Origin: Amycolatopsis azurea DSM 43854
Lineage (GTDB): Bacteria > Actinomycetota > Actinomycetes > Mycobacteriales > Pseudonocardiaceae
NCBI RefSeq assembly: GCF_001995215.1
Contig: NZ_MUXN01000011.1
Span: forward strand, 1 to 64,000
Reading direction: 5' to 3'
Length of the DNA stretch: 64,000 nucleotides
Shown here: positions 26,306-33,958 of the stretch, in pieces
How positions within the stretch are numbered: position 1 is the stretch's first letter
Layout: the number at the start of each line of letters is the position of its first letter
Translations under genes and position numbers: made by a program
The notes under the pieces: generated by a model
What the model saw: the letters and a program-made list of their open reading frames with translations, nothing else
Databases searched by the model: none
What the model was told of the DNA's origin: nothing

Positions 26306-27438
26306 CGAGGCTCCTCGCCGGGAACGGGCAACGTGGCCCGCACGGACCAGCCCTCACCCGAGGGCCGCGGACCGGCGGACAGTGTCCCGCCGAGTGTCTC
26401 GACACGTTCACGCATACCGATCAGACCGTACCCGCCGCGGTGGCGAGGCCGGGCCGAACCCGGCGGGGCGTCGTCGACGACTTCGACGGTGACCCCCTCG
26501 GCGTCGCGGCAGGCGGTCACGTCGACCGAACGGGCGTGCGGTGCGTGCCGCAGCACGTTCGTCAACGCTTCCTGGACGATCCGGTACACGGTGCTGGTGA
26601 CCTCGGGCGGCCAGTCCGTCTCGTCGCCGGGAGCGGTGAGCCGGACGTTCGCGTGCTGCTTGGCGAACCGCTCGACCAGCTCACCCAGTCCTTCCGGTTC
26701 CGGCGAAGCGGGGGCCGTGTCGTCGTTGTCACGCAACAGTTCGACGACGCGGCGCATCGCCACCATGGCGTCGGAGCCCGCGGCCTCGATCTCGGCCAGC
26801 GATTCCGGGACCCTTTCCGGATTCCGCCGTGCGACGACCTGCGCGGCCTGCGCCTGGATCAGCATCCCGGTCAGATGGTGGGCCACGATGTCGTGCAGTT
26901 CCCTTGCCAGTTCCAGACGTTCGGCCCGGCGCACCCGGTCGGCGGCCGCTCGCGCCCTGCCGTCGTGCAGGCGCAGCGCCAGCCCCGCCGTGACCCCCGC
27001 CAGCCAGATCGCGGCGGCGATCGGGGGAACCGCCGACGCGGGGGTGACGGCGAGCTGGGCGGCGATCAGCAGCAGCCCGGCGCCCGCGATGGCACCGGCA
27101 CGCACCGGCGCCAGTGTCCGGACCGCGGACCCGATGAGCACCGCGAGGCCCAGCGCCATGGCCGGTCCCGGTTCGGCGGGAAGACGGACGTCCGGCAGCA
27201 GGCCGACCAGGATCGTGAGCGCCGCGACGGCGAGCCCGGCGACGGCGGTCCAGGTGCGCTCGCGACGGCGTACCAGAGCGAGCCCGCACACCACGACGGC
27301 CGCGAGGGCGCCTTGAACCCAGGACGCGCCGCCCCAGCTCGCCGCGAGCGCGGCGACCTGGATCATGACCGCGACAAGGAACAGAGCGCCGAGCCCGGCG
27401 TCGGAAACGACCTTGACCCAGCGATCCGGAATGGCCAC
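26302..27438 (-). CDS. Sensor histidine kinase (HisKA_3 type)
   Basis: A 378-residue kinase with several N-terminal membrane segments (about 12-160), then the HisKA_3 dimerisation helix ELARELHDIVAHHLTGML containing the phospho-acceptor His, and an HATPase domain (IVQEALTNVLRHA, GGYGLIGMRERVETLGG). No large extracytoplasmic loop, so the sensor senses the membrane, as in intramembrane-sensing kinases. Coupled by a 4-base overlap to the response regulator. Confidence 0.9.
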   Translation of the reverse strand: MAIPDRWVKVVSDAGLGALFLVAVMIQVAALAASWGGASWVQGALAAVVVCGLALVRRRERTWTAVAGLAVAALTILVGLLPDVRLPAEPGPAMALGLAVLIGSAVRTLAPVRAGAIAGAGLLLIAAQLAVTPASAVPPIAAAIWLAGVTAGLALRLHDGRARAAADRVRRAERLELARELHDIVAHHLTGMLIQAQAAQVVARRNPERVPESLAEIEAAGSDAMVAMRRVVELLRDNDDTAPASPEPEGLGELVERFAKQHANVRLTAPGDETDWPPEVTSTVYRIVQEALTNVLRHAPHARSVDVTACRDAEGVTVEVVDDAPPGSARPRHRGGYGLIGMRERVETLGGTLSAGPRPSGEGWSVRATLPVPGEEPR

Positions 27439-27443
27439 GGCGA

Positions 27444-27965
27444 TCAGATTACCGAGTCGCCGTCGTGCGGACGGCTGATTCGTGACGTGTGGTCGATGGC
27501 CCGCATCACCGGTCCCAGCACGAGCGCGACGGCCAGCGCCGCGGTGGCCAGAAAGGTCACCGCGGCCCGGCCGTCGAGCCAGGCACCGAAGACCACCGCG
27601 ACGCCGCCGAGGGCGATGCCGGCGGCCGCCCCGATCGGCAAGGTCCTGAGCGCGGAGCCGACGAGCACCGCCATGGCCAGCGCCGTGATGGGCGCGGGCT
27701 CCTGCGGCAGTGAATCCCCGGCGAGCAAAGACGCCGCGACGGCGAACGCAGTGACGGCCACTCCCGCGCCCGCGAACAAGGCCTTCTGTTTTTCGCGCGA
27801 CAGAGCGAGAGCGCAGACCACCACCGAGACGACCGAGGTCAGCACCCAGGACGCGCCGCCCCAGCTGTCCATGAGCATGTACGCCGTGAAGCCGATTCCC
27901 GCGACGAACACGATGCCGAGCCCGACGTCGACCAGCATTCCCGCCGGCCGTTCCGCTGAAGTCAT
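27444..27965 (-). CDS. Membrane protein similar to the adjacent kinase sensor region
   Basis: A 173-residue, mostly hydrophobic protein from ATG 27965. Segments such as DSWGGASWVLTSVVSVVV repeat the kinase's own ASWGGASWVQGALAAVVV, and MAVLVGSALRTL matches LAVLIGSAVRTL. So it looks like a duplicated copy of the kinase membrane domain without the kinase, set just upstream (5-base gap). It could modulate or titrate the sensor (inference). Confidence 0.7.
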   Translation of the reverse strand: MTSAERPAGMLVDVGLGIVFVAGIGFTAYMLMDSWGGASWVLTSVVSVVVCALALSREKQKALFAGAGVAVTAFAVAASLLAGDSLPQEPAPITALAMAVLVGSALRTLPIGAAAGIALGGVAVVFGAWLDGRAAVTFLATAALAVALVLGPVMRAIDHTSRISRPHDGDSVI

Positions 27966-28174
27966 GTCGCCGAGGGTAGGAAGCGCGGGTGCGCGGCGAA
28001 TCAGCCGAAAGTACAGGAAGGCGCGGAAAAACCGTGCTTCAGGCCGATAATCGATACCGCCGGGCGGGCGCCCGGACCTCGTGATCCGGCGCACATCACG
28101 CCGACAGTCCACATGGGACAGTCATGATCGTGGTAGAGTCCTGTCCCGGGTCATAGAGTTCTTGGGGGACTGAC

Positions 28175-30490
28175 ATGACGCCTCGTTATCGCTACATCGC
28201 ACTCCTCGACTCGGATCGTCCGATCGAGAACCCGTTGCTGATCCTGCGAATCCACGGTTCTCGTGAAGAGATGTATGTGCCCTCGTACGGTTGGGAGAGG
28301 GCCGATCCGTTGTGCCGCGAATGGTTCGTGAACGTCGCGATCACCGAAGTGCGAGCACTGCGGCTGCTTCCCGATCTGTTGCCGACGGGGCCGCTCGAGG
28401 ATCGCGATCCATACCCGCACGCCCTCACCCGTGACGCCGCCGAGGGCTTCGGAACGCAATGGTTCTACTACGCGATCGAGACTCCGGAGCACCCGCTCGA
28501 CGACCCGCTGACCATCGTGCGGCAGCACTACCCGAGCAAATACGAGTCGTCGTTCACGCCTGGCCTCGTGTGGAAGAGCGGGCGGGTGCCCGGCAGGCGG
28601 GTGCAGATCACCAGCGAGGACCTCGACCGGCTGGAGCAGGTGCTGATCCGGCGCGCGTTCGGGGGCGCGGAAGTCCACCACTACTCGATCGTCAACCCCC
28701 TGTATCCCGACGTGGAGCACCCTGCCGCGATCGCGCGAGTGGGGCCCGAAGGAACACAACGCTTCGTCCGGGGTGACGAATGGGCCACGACCAACGTCGT
28801 TTCCGACGTCCGGTACGGCTACTGCCACGGGACCCTGGTTCCGCTCACGGAGCAGGCTGCCGCCGACCTCGTCGAGCGATGGCGGCCGCGCCCGGACAGC
28901 TCGCGGACGCGGCATTACACGTGGCTGCACGACGACGGGCAGCCGGCGGCGGTGGTGCGCGCCTGGGAAAAGGACGGCGGTCTGTACGAAGAGTCGTACC
29001 GCGACGGCCTGTGGGGTGGCCGCCGGACGAAGTGTGTCCTCGACGATCCCGCGCGACGTACCGAGATCGACCAGGCGACCGCCGAACGGCTGGGGACGAT
29101 CCTGGACGGGTGGGAGAGCGGGAGCGGACCCGACGACGGGCGGTACAACTACTTCGCGATCGTCGAGGACGAGAAGGAAGATGTGTCGGCCGCGCACAGC
29201 CTCATCCGCTCCTGGGGAGGTGACAGGGGGACCACGCACGAGGAGAAGTTCAACTCCCGGATCGATCGGTGGCGGATGTGCCTGACCCTGTACGAGATCG
29301 AGACCGCACGGGATGACTCTTACGCGATCCCGATCTCCGAAGAGGTCGCGGAGAACCTGCGGAACATCCTTCTGGACCATTTCGCGGCCAGGTCCGACGG
29401 ACGCGCTCCCGAGGCGCCTCGCCCGCTCGGATCGTGGCCGGGCTTCGGGAAGGTGACCCTGGCACAGGTCGACGACCGGACGCTCGACTCGCTGCGTCAG
29501 GTCGGTGACCCGGCGGCCGATGCCGCGGTCGCCGAGTTGTACGAGCTCGGCGAGGTGGACAGGGTGAACGAGCTGCTGGCCGGGTTCCCGCGCAACGGAG
29601 ACGAGGTGCCGGAGGGTTTGCCGCCGCTGTTGCGCCGGTATTTCGCTGAGTCGCCCGGACTGCCGGAGTGGGCGGATCGCGAGGTGATCGAGCGTGGGCA
29701 AGGGTTGTGGGATCGCTTCGCGCCGCATCTGGCGACGGCGCTGTACGGCTACGCGCTGCCGGTCCGCTACGGCTCGGCCCCAAGGCTGCGGCACACGCGC
29801 CTGGGCATGGAATCCGCGCGGCTGCTCCGGGATGTCTTGACGGATGGCGGTCTGCTGGAACCGGGCGGACGGGGTCTGCGGACAGTGCGGAAGATCCGGC
29901 TGCTGCACGCGACGACTCGCTACCACTCGCGCTCCGGCGCGGAGGACCCGCCCGCGAACCAGGAGGACCTGGCCGCGACCGTGGGGACGTTGTCCGTATG
30001 CCTGCCGGAGGGGCTGAAGAAGCTGTGCGCCGGGCCGTCGGAACGCGACCGCGACGACTGCTTCCACATCATGTCCGTGGTGGGGCACCTGATGGGCGTC
30101 GACCGGAGGTTGCTGCCCGCGACCTATGACGAAGCGGTCACTCTGATGGACACGATCTGGCAGCGTGGCCGCACCGAGTCCACGGCGGGCAAAGAGCTCA
30201 CGGCGGCGCTGGAACGGCGCTTCCACGACGCGCTGCCCCGTGAACTGGGAGGGGTTTTCACCGGTGTGGTCCGGACACTCTCCCGGGACGAACTGCCGGA
30301 TCTGCTCGGGGTCGAACGGCTCGACCTCGTCGCCTGGCTCGGTTTCGGCGGCCCGATCACCGCGCTGGCAGGCCTCCCCGCCGGCTCGCTCGACGAGCAC
30401 AACGTCTGGACGCGCACGCTGTCCGAAGTCGTGGGGGAGGCGCTGCTCGACGCCGACAGGGAGGACTGGACGTTGCCGGCCGGTCCCTAG
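28175..30490 (+). CDS. Five-repeat protein with C-terminal MpaB/DUF2236-like oxygenase domain
   Basis: A 771-residue protein. Residues 5-405 hold five tandem repeats of about 75-90 residues; each begins with an aromatic-rich strand (YRYIALLD at 5, WFYYAIET at 96, VHHYSIVN at 167, TRHYTWLH at 246, YNYFAIVED at 324) followed by an Arg-x-(W/Y/H) and an amphipathic helix. The C-terminal part (about 480-765) matches the MpaB/DUF2236 heme oxygenase family: GLPEWADREVIERGQGL, VRKIRLLHATTRYH (family heme-His, H578), NQEDLAATVGTLS and SVVGHLMGVDRRLLP. A GGGGGA site precedes the ATG. It ends 4 bases inside the opposing stop at 30487. Cytosolic, no signal peptide. The role of the repeats is unknown. Confidence 0.7.
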   Translation: MTPRYRYIALLDSDRPIENPLLILRIHGSREEMYVPSYGWERADPLCREWFVNVAITEVRALRLLPDLLPTGPLEDRDPYPHALTRDAAEGFGTQWFYYAIETPEHPLDDPLTIVRQHYPSKYESSFTPGLVWKSGRVPGRRVQITSEDLDRLEQVLIRRAFGGAEVHHYSIVNPLYPDVEHPAAIARVGPEGTQRFVRGDEWATTNVVSDVRYGYCHGTLVPLTEQAAADLVERWRPRPDSSRTRHYTWLHDDGQPAAVVRAWEKDGGLYEESYRDGLWGGRRTKCVLDDPARRTEIDQATAERLGTILDGWESGSGPDDGRYNYFAIVEDEKEDVSAAHSLIRSWGGDRGTTHEEKFNSRIDRWRMCLTLYEIETARDDSYAIPISEEVAENLRNILLDHFAARSDGRAPEAPRPLGSWPGFGKVTLAQVDDRTLDSLRQVGDPAADAAVAELYELGEVDRVNELLAGFPRNGDEVPEGLPPLLRRYFAESPGLPEWADREVIERGQGLWDRFAPHLATALYGYALPVRYGSAPRLRHTRLGMESARLLRDVLTDGGLLEPGGRGLRTVRKIRLLHATTRYHSRSGAEDPPANQEDLAATVGTLSVCLPEGLKKLCAGPSERDRDDCFHIMSVVGHLMGVDRRLLPATYDEAVTLMDTIWQRGRTESTAGKELTAALERRFHDALPRELGGVFTGVVRTLSRDELPDLLGVERLDLVAWLGFGGPITALAGLPAGSLDEHNVWTRTLSEVVGEALLDADREDWTLPAGP

Positions 30491-31419
30491 TTTCCGTGCC
30501 ACCGCAAGGGGTCGTCTTCCAGCGCGGAACGGTCCCAGTCGCCTAGGTTCGCGGCTGCCTCGTAGGTGGTGTGCAGGAAATCCGCGACGGTGCGGTCGGG
30601 GTCGGATGCGGCGCGGACGGCTTCGTAGGGCAGCAGGAACTGCTGGAATTCGGTGCTGTAGTAGGCGCCGTCGGGGCCGGCCGGCTGATCGGCGAACCCG
30701 TCGGGTGCGGGGTAGGCGTAGGAGTAGAAGGCGCCTTCCTCGCCGCCGCCGGGCCAGAAGCCGCAGCTGGACAGTTCCCGGGAGTAGCCCTCGACCATGA
30801 CCCAGTCCCCGCAGTTGGGTGCTCCGCCGGGGTGTGGCGGCGCGGTCCGCCCGGAGAAGCGGGTGCAGGCGAGATCCATGGCTCCCCAGAAGAAATGGAC
30901 GGGACTGACCTTGCCGACGAAGTGGGACCGGAACTCGCCGATCACCCGGTTCGCCTGGAGTAGCTGTCGCCAGAACAGGGTGGCCGCTTCGCCGTCGTAG
31001 GAGGCATGGGTGTGGTCTTCGGCGAAGGGGATCGCGGGCTCGACCTCGTTGGGGTGCGGCCGGATCTCGGCCTCGATCCCGAGCTGGTCGAGCAGGTCGA
31101 GGATCCGGGTGTAGAACTCGGCGACCGGCATCGGCCGGAGCGGGAGGCTCCGGGTGCCGCCGCCGCTGCTGCGGATCTCGAGCTGGTGGCCGACGAAGTC
31201 GAACTCGATCTCGAAGGCCCCCGAGCGGTGCGGGATCGTCGACGTCGTCAACCCGCGCGGGCTGACATACAGCGTCACCTGCCACCAGTGGTTGAGCAGG
31301 GGAGCGTGGGCCATGCGGATCTTGCCCACGATCTGGGTCCACATGTGCAGGGTCTCGCGGGTGGGCGTCCAGTCCGAGACCCGCAGGCTCGGCCACTTCG
31401 TCGTCGCGGGGCTGGTCAT
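30487..31419 (-). CDS. DUF5996-family protein
   Basis: A 310-residue protein from ATG 31419 (ATG 31431 is an alternative that adds 4 residues). WPSLRVSDWTPTRETLHMWTQIVGKIR, NHWWQVTLYVSPRGL and FWGAMDLACTRFSGR are the features of the DUF5996 family, which has no known function. The stop overlaps the opposing MpaB-like gene stop. It is divergent from a MarR regulator that has a near-palindromic site between the two. Confidence 0.75.
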   Translation of the reverse strand: MTSPATTKWPSLRVSDWTPTRETLHMWTQIVGKIRMAHAPLLNHWWQVTLYVSPRGLTTSTIPHRSGAFEIEFDFVGHQLEIRSSGGGTRSLPLRPMPVAEFYTRILDLLDQLGIEAEIRPHPNEVEPAIPFAEDHTHASYDGEAATLFWRQLLQANRVIGEFRSHFVGKVSPVHFFWGAMDLACTRFSGRTAPPHPGGAPNCGDWVMVEGYSRELSSCGFWPGGGEEGAFYSYAYPAPDGFADQPAGPDGAYYSTEFQQFLLPYEAVRAASDPDRTVADFLHTTYEAAANLGDWDRSALEDDPLRWHGN

Positions 31420-31460
31420 CGGCTCTCGCATCCTTCTCTCGTCAGGCGCTCGCCCTGTTT

Positions 31461-31503
31461 GTTGACGTGTCCACATCTACTGAGATTTTGATGACGCGTC
31501 AAC
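31461..31503. promoter_or_regulatory. Inverted repeat between DUF5996 gene and MarR gene
   Basis: gttgacgtgtc at 31461-31471 and gacgcgtcaac at 31493-31503 are inverted copies (10 of 11 positions) with a 21-base spacer, in a short AT-rich region between two divergent starts. A MarR operator or two half-sites is the likely reading. Confidence 0.55.
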
Positions 31504-31523
31504 ATCGCTGATAGGCTCCGCCC

Positions 31524-31988
31524 ATGGGTGAGGTGCGCTGGCTGGACGAGCGGGAGGCGCGCGCGTGGCGCGGGATGGTCAGCGTGCTGCCGCGGCTGAC
31601 CGCGGTGCTGGAGCGTCAGCTGATCCAGGACGCGGGACTGTCCGCCGCGGAATACACCCTGTTGGTGCCGCTGTCGGAAGCCCCGGACGGGGTGCTGCGG
31701 GCGCGTGATCTCGGCCGGATGGTCGGCTGGGAGCGCAGCCGGATCTCCCACCAGGTCATCCGGATGGAGAAGCGTGGTCTCGTCGCCCGTGAGGAGTGCA
31801 GCGAGGACGCGCGCGGATCGATGGTCCGGCTCACCGACGCGGGACGGACGGCCATCGTCGCCGCCGCTCCCGCGCACGTCGCCGCCGTCCGGCAGTATTT
31901 CGTCGGCGCGCTCACCGACGCCGAAATCGACGTCATCGGGCCCGCGCTCGAACGAGTCCTGGAACGACTGCCCGACGACGACGGATGA
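31524..31988 (+). CDS. MarR-family transcriptional regulator
   Basis: A 154-residue MarR protein. DLGRMVGWERSRISHQVIRMEKRGLV is the winged-helix recognition region and GSMVRLTDAGR the wing. The N-terminal helices carry RGMVSVLPRLTAVLERQL. It is divergent from DUF5996 (104 bases), whose promoter it probably controls. Confidence 0.88.
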   Translation: MGEVRWLDEREARAWRGMVSVLPRLTAVLERQLIQDAGLSAAEYTLLVPLSEAPDGVLRARDLGRMVGWERSRISHQVIRMEKRGLVAREECSEDARGSMVRLTDAGRTAIVAAAPAHVAAVRQYFVGALTDAEIDVIGPALERVLERLPDDDG

Positions 31989-32254
31989 CACTCTCCGGTC
32001 ACGGTCTCTTGTGGACAGTGCTGTCGACCGTTGGATGACGTAGGCGGCGACGGCGATCGTGGGGACGCGAGCGACTCCTCGCGGTACCGGCCGCGCTTCG
32101 GGCATATAGGGTCCAAAGTCATCTCCCTGACCAATTTCATCGGTGAGAACCGATCGAATTCGCTTATCGGTCGCGAGATCTTTATTGCGGTTCCTGCGCT
32201 AGATCGAAACTTGTTCCAACCAATTTTCACCTGTTCCCGCCAAATGGAGGAATT

Positions 32255-32293
32255 GTGATCCTCCTACTCCAACAGGGTGATCAATGTGCGTGA
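32255..32293 (+). other. Possible 12-codon leader ORF
   Basis: GTG at 32255 with a good AATGGAGG site just before it opens a 12-codon frame (VILLLQQGDQCA) ending in TGA at 32291. It is upstream of the -35 promoter of the operon, so it would be on an earlier transcript. Low confidence; it could be chance. Confidence 0.2.
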
Positions 32294-32315
32294 TCGCAGA
32301 ATGTGGGGACCGTCG

Positions 32316-32345
32316 TTGACAGTGTTCGCGGCGCCCGGCTAGGGT
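32316..32345 (+). promoter_or_regulatory. Housekeeping-type promoter of the encapsulin-terpene operon
   Basis: TTGACA at 32316-32321 and TAGGGT at 32340-32345, spaced 18 bases, match a vegetative sigma-factor consensus (-10 TANNNT). The start of transcription would be near 32352, leaving a ~148-base untranslated leader before the encapsulin start at 32500. Confidence 0.6.
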
Positions 32346-32499
32346 GATGAACCGCCGCAAATCGACGTACATCGAGATTCTCGATATGCGTGCGATAATT
32401 CGCATGGTTTCGTGTGCTCGCCCGCCGAAAAAGGCGGGTGCTGTCGAAATGCGCTTTCAGTTCTCATTTCCAGAACCGGCGACAGAAAAGAAGCTATCC

Positions 32500-33924
32500 A
32501 TGTCAACTGAGATTGCCGAGCCGAGTGCCGCGGAGAGCGAGCAGTCCCCGAACGGGCAGTTGAGCTTGAGCACGGCTGCCGCGCGGAACCTGGCCACGAC
32601 CACCAAGACACCGCCGCAGATGCAGGCGATTTCGTCCCGCTGGCTGCTGAAGGTCCTGCCCTGGGTACAGGTCGGCGGCGGCACGTACCGGGTCAACCGC
32701 CGGCTGAGCTACACGGCGGGCGACGGGAAGATCACCTTCGTCCAATCCGGCTCCGACGTCCGGGTCGTCCCCGCGGAACTGGCGGAGATGGCCGCACTGC
32801 GCGGTTTCGACGACGCCGAGGCCCTCGACGCGCTGGCCGGCCGGTTCGGCAGGCAGGAGTTCTCGGCGGGCGACACCCTGTTCGAGCAAGGGCAACCGGC
32901 CGACCGGATAATCCTGATCGCACACGGGAGACTCCAGCGGACCGTCACCGGCCCGTACGGCGATCCGGCGGTACTCGACGTACTGGCCGACGGTGACCAC
33001 ATCAGCTACCAGGCACTCGAAGCCGACCAGACCGAGTGGCCGTTCACGGTCCGGGCACTCACCGCGACCACGGTGCTCACCGCGTCCAAGCAGGCTTTCG
33101 AGCAGGTCGCCGACCAGTCCGAATCGCTGCGAGCACACGCCGAGCGGTATCGGGACGAACGTGCCCTGCCGCAGAACAGACGTGGCGAGGCCGATATCAC
33201 CGTCTCGTCCGGGCATGACGGAGAGCCCGAGCTGGCCGGGACGTTCGTGGACTACGAACTCGCCCCGCGCGAGTACCAGCTCAGCGTGGCCCAGACCGTG
33301 CTCCGGGTGCACACCAGGGTGGCCGACCTGTTCAACGACCCGATGAACCAGACCGAGGAACAACTGCGGTTGACCGTCGAGGCGCTCCGCGAGCGCCAGG
33401 AAAACGAGATGATCAACAACAGGGAATTCGGCCTGCTGCACAACACAGCCTACGAACAACGTGTTCAGGCGCGCTCCGGCCCGCCGACTCCGGACGACCT
33501 CGACGAGTTGCTTTCCCGGCGCAGGAACACCCAATACCTGCTCGCCCATCCGCGCACCATCGCGGCGTTCGGCCGTGAATGCACCCGGATGGGCATCTAT
33601 CCCGACTCGGTCGAGATCGGCGACGGCAGGACGATCGCGTGGCGCGGCGTTCCGCTGCTGTCGTGCAACAAGATAAAAATCGGCGCGAACGAGACTTCGC
33701 ATATTCTCGCGTTGCGTACCGGCGAGGAGAATCAGGGCGTCGTCGGGCTGCACCAAGCCGGAATTCCGGATGAATACCAGCCCAGTGTGTCGGTGCGGTT
33801 CATGGGCATCACCGACCAGGCGATCATCTCGTACCTGGTGTCCGCCTACTACTCGGTCGCCGTTCTCGTGCCCGACGCGGTCGGCTTGCTGGAAAACGTG
33901 AGTGTGGCGCCTTCCGCTGGCTGA
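32500..33924 (+). CDS. Family 2B encapsulin shell protein with cyclic-nucleotide-binding-like domain
   Basis: A 474-residue protein from ATG 32500 (frame is open further upstream, but GAAAAGAAG before this ATG and the typical low-complexity N-terminus fit). Residues 1-40 are Ser/Ala/Thr-rich and disordered, 41-70 carry the Family 2 shell signature [20 protein letters not shown], 95-225 form an inserted CNB domain ([20 protein letters not shown], then VTGPYGD and LADGD), and 245-474 are the HK97-like shell with [20 protein letters not shown] and [15 protein letters not shown]. Family 2B shells self-assemble into protein nanocompartments that package terpene cyclases in related operons (established knowledge). 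The insert lacks the normal phosphate-binding Glu/Arg. Confidence 0.9.
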   Translation: MSTEIAEPSAAESEQSPNGQLSLSTAAARNLATTTKTPPQMQAISSRWLLKVLPWVQVGGGTYRVNRRLSYTAGDGKITFVQSGSDVRVVPAELAEMAALRGFDDAEALDALAGRFGRQEFSAGDTLFEQGQPADRIILIAHGRLQRTVTGPYGDPAVLDVLADGDHISYQALEADQTEWPFTVRALTATTVLTASKQAFEQVADQSESLRAHAERYRDERALPQNRRGEADITVSSGHDGEPELAGTFVDYELAPREYQLSVAQTVLRVHTRVADLFNDPMNQTEEQLRLTVEALRERQENEMINNREFGLLHNTAYEQRVQARSGPPTPDDLDELLSRRRNTQYLLAHPRTIAAFGRECTRMGIYPDSVEIGDGRTIAWRGVPLLSCNKIKIGANETSHILALRTGEENQGVVGLHQAGIPDEYQPSVSVRFMGITDQAIISYLVSAYYSVAVLVPDAVGLLENVSVAPSAG

Positions 33925-33958
33925 AAACCCCCTCCAGGAATCCGGGAGATGGCAGAAG

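Larger units (their letters stand above)
31989..32499. other. AT-richer leader region of the encapsulin operon
   Basis: About 510 bases without a convincing gene, visibly lower in G/C than the flanks between 32100 and 32480. It holds a good promoter (32316-32345) and a possible 12-codon leader reading frame. A short inverted repeat atcggt/accgat lies at 32139-32154. Confidence 0.6.

Noticed and set aside
28151..31396. 1081-codon minus-strand open frame
   Set aside because: It runs antisense across the MpaB-like gene, with repetitive Arg/Pro/His composition, and has no domain or start site; the plus-strand gene has recognisable domains.
32139..32154. atcggt/accgat palindrome as a regulator site
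   Set aside because: Only 6-bp arms, far upstream of the -35; chance is a sufficient explanation.
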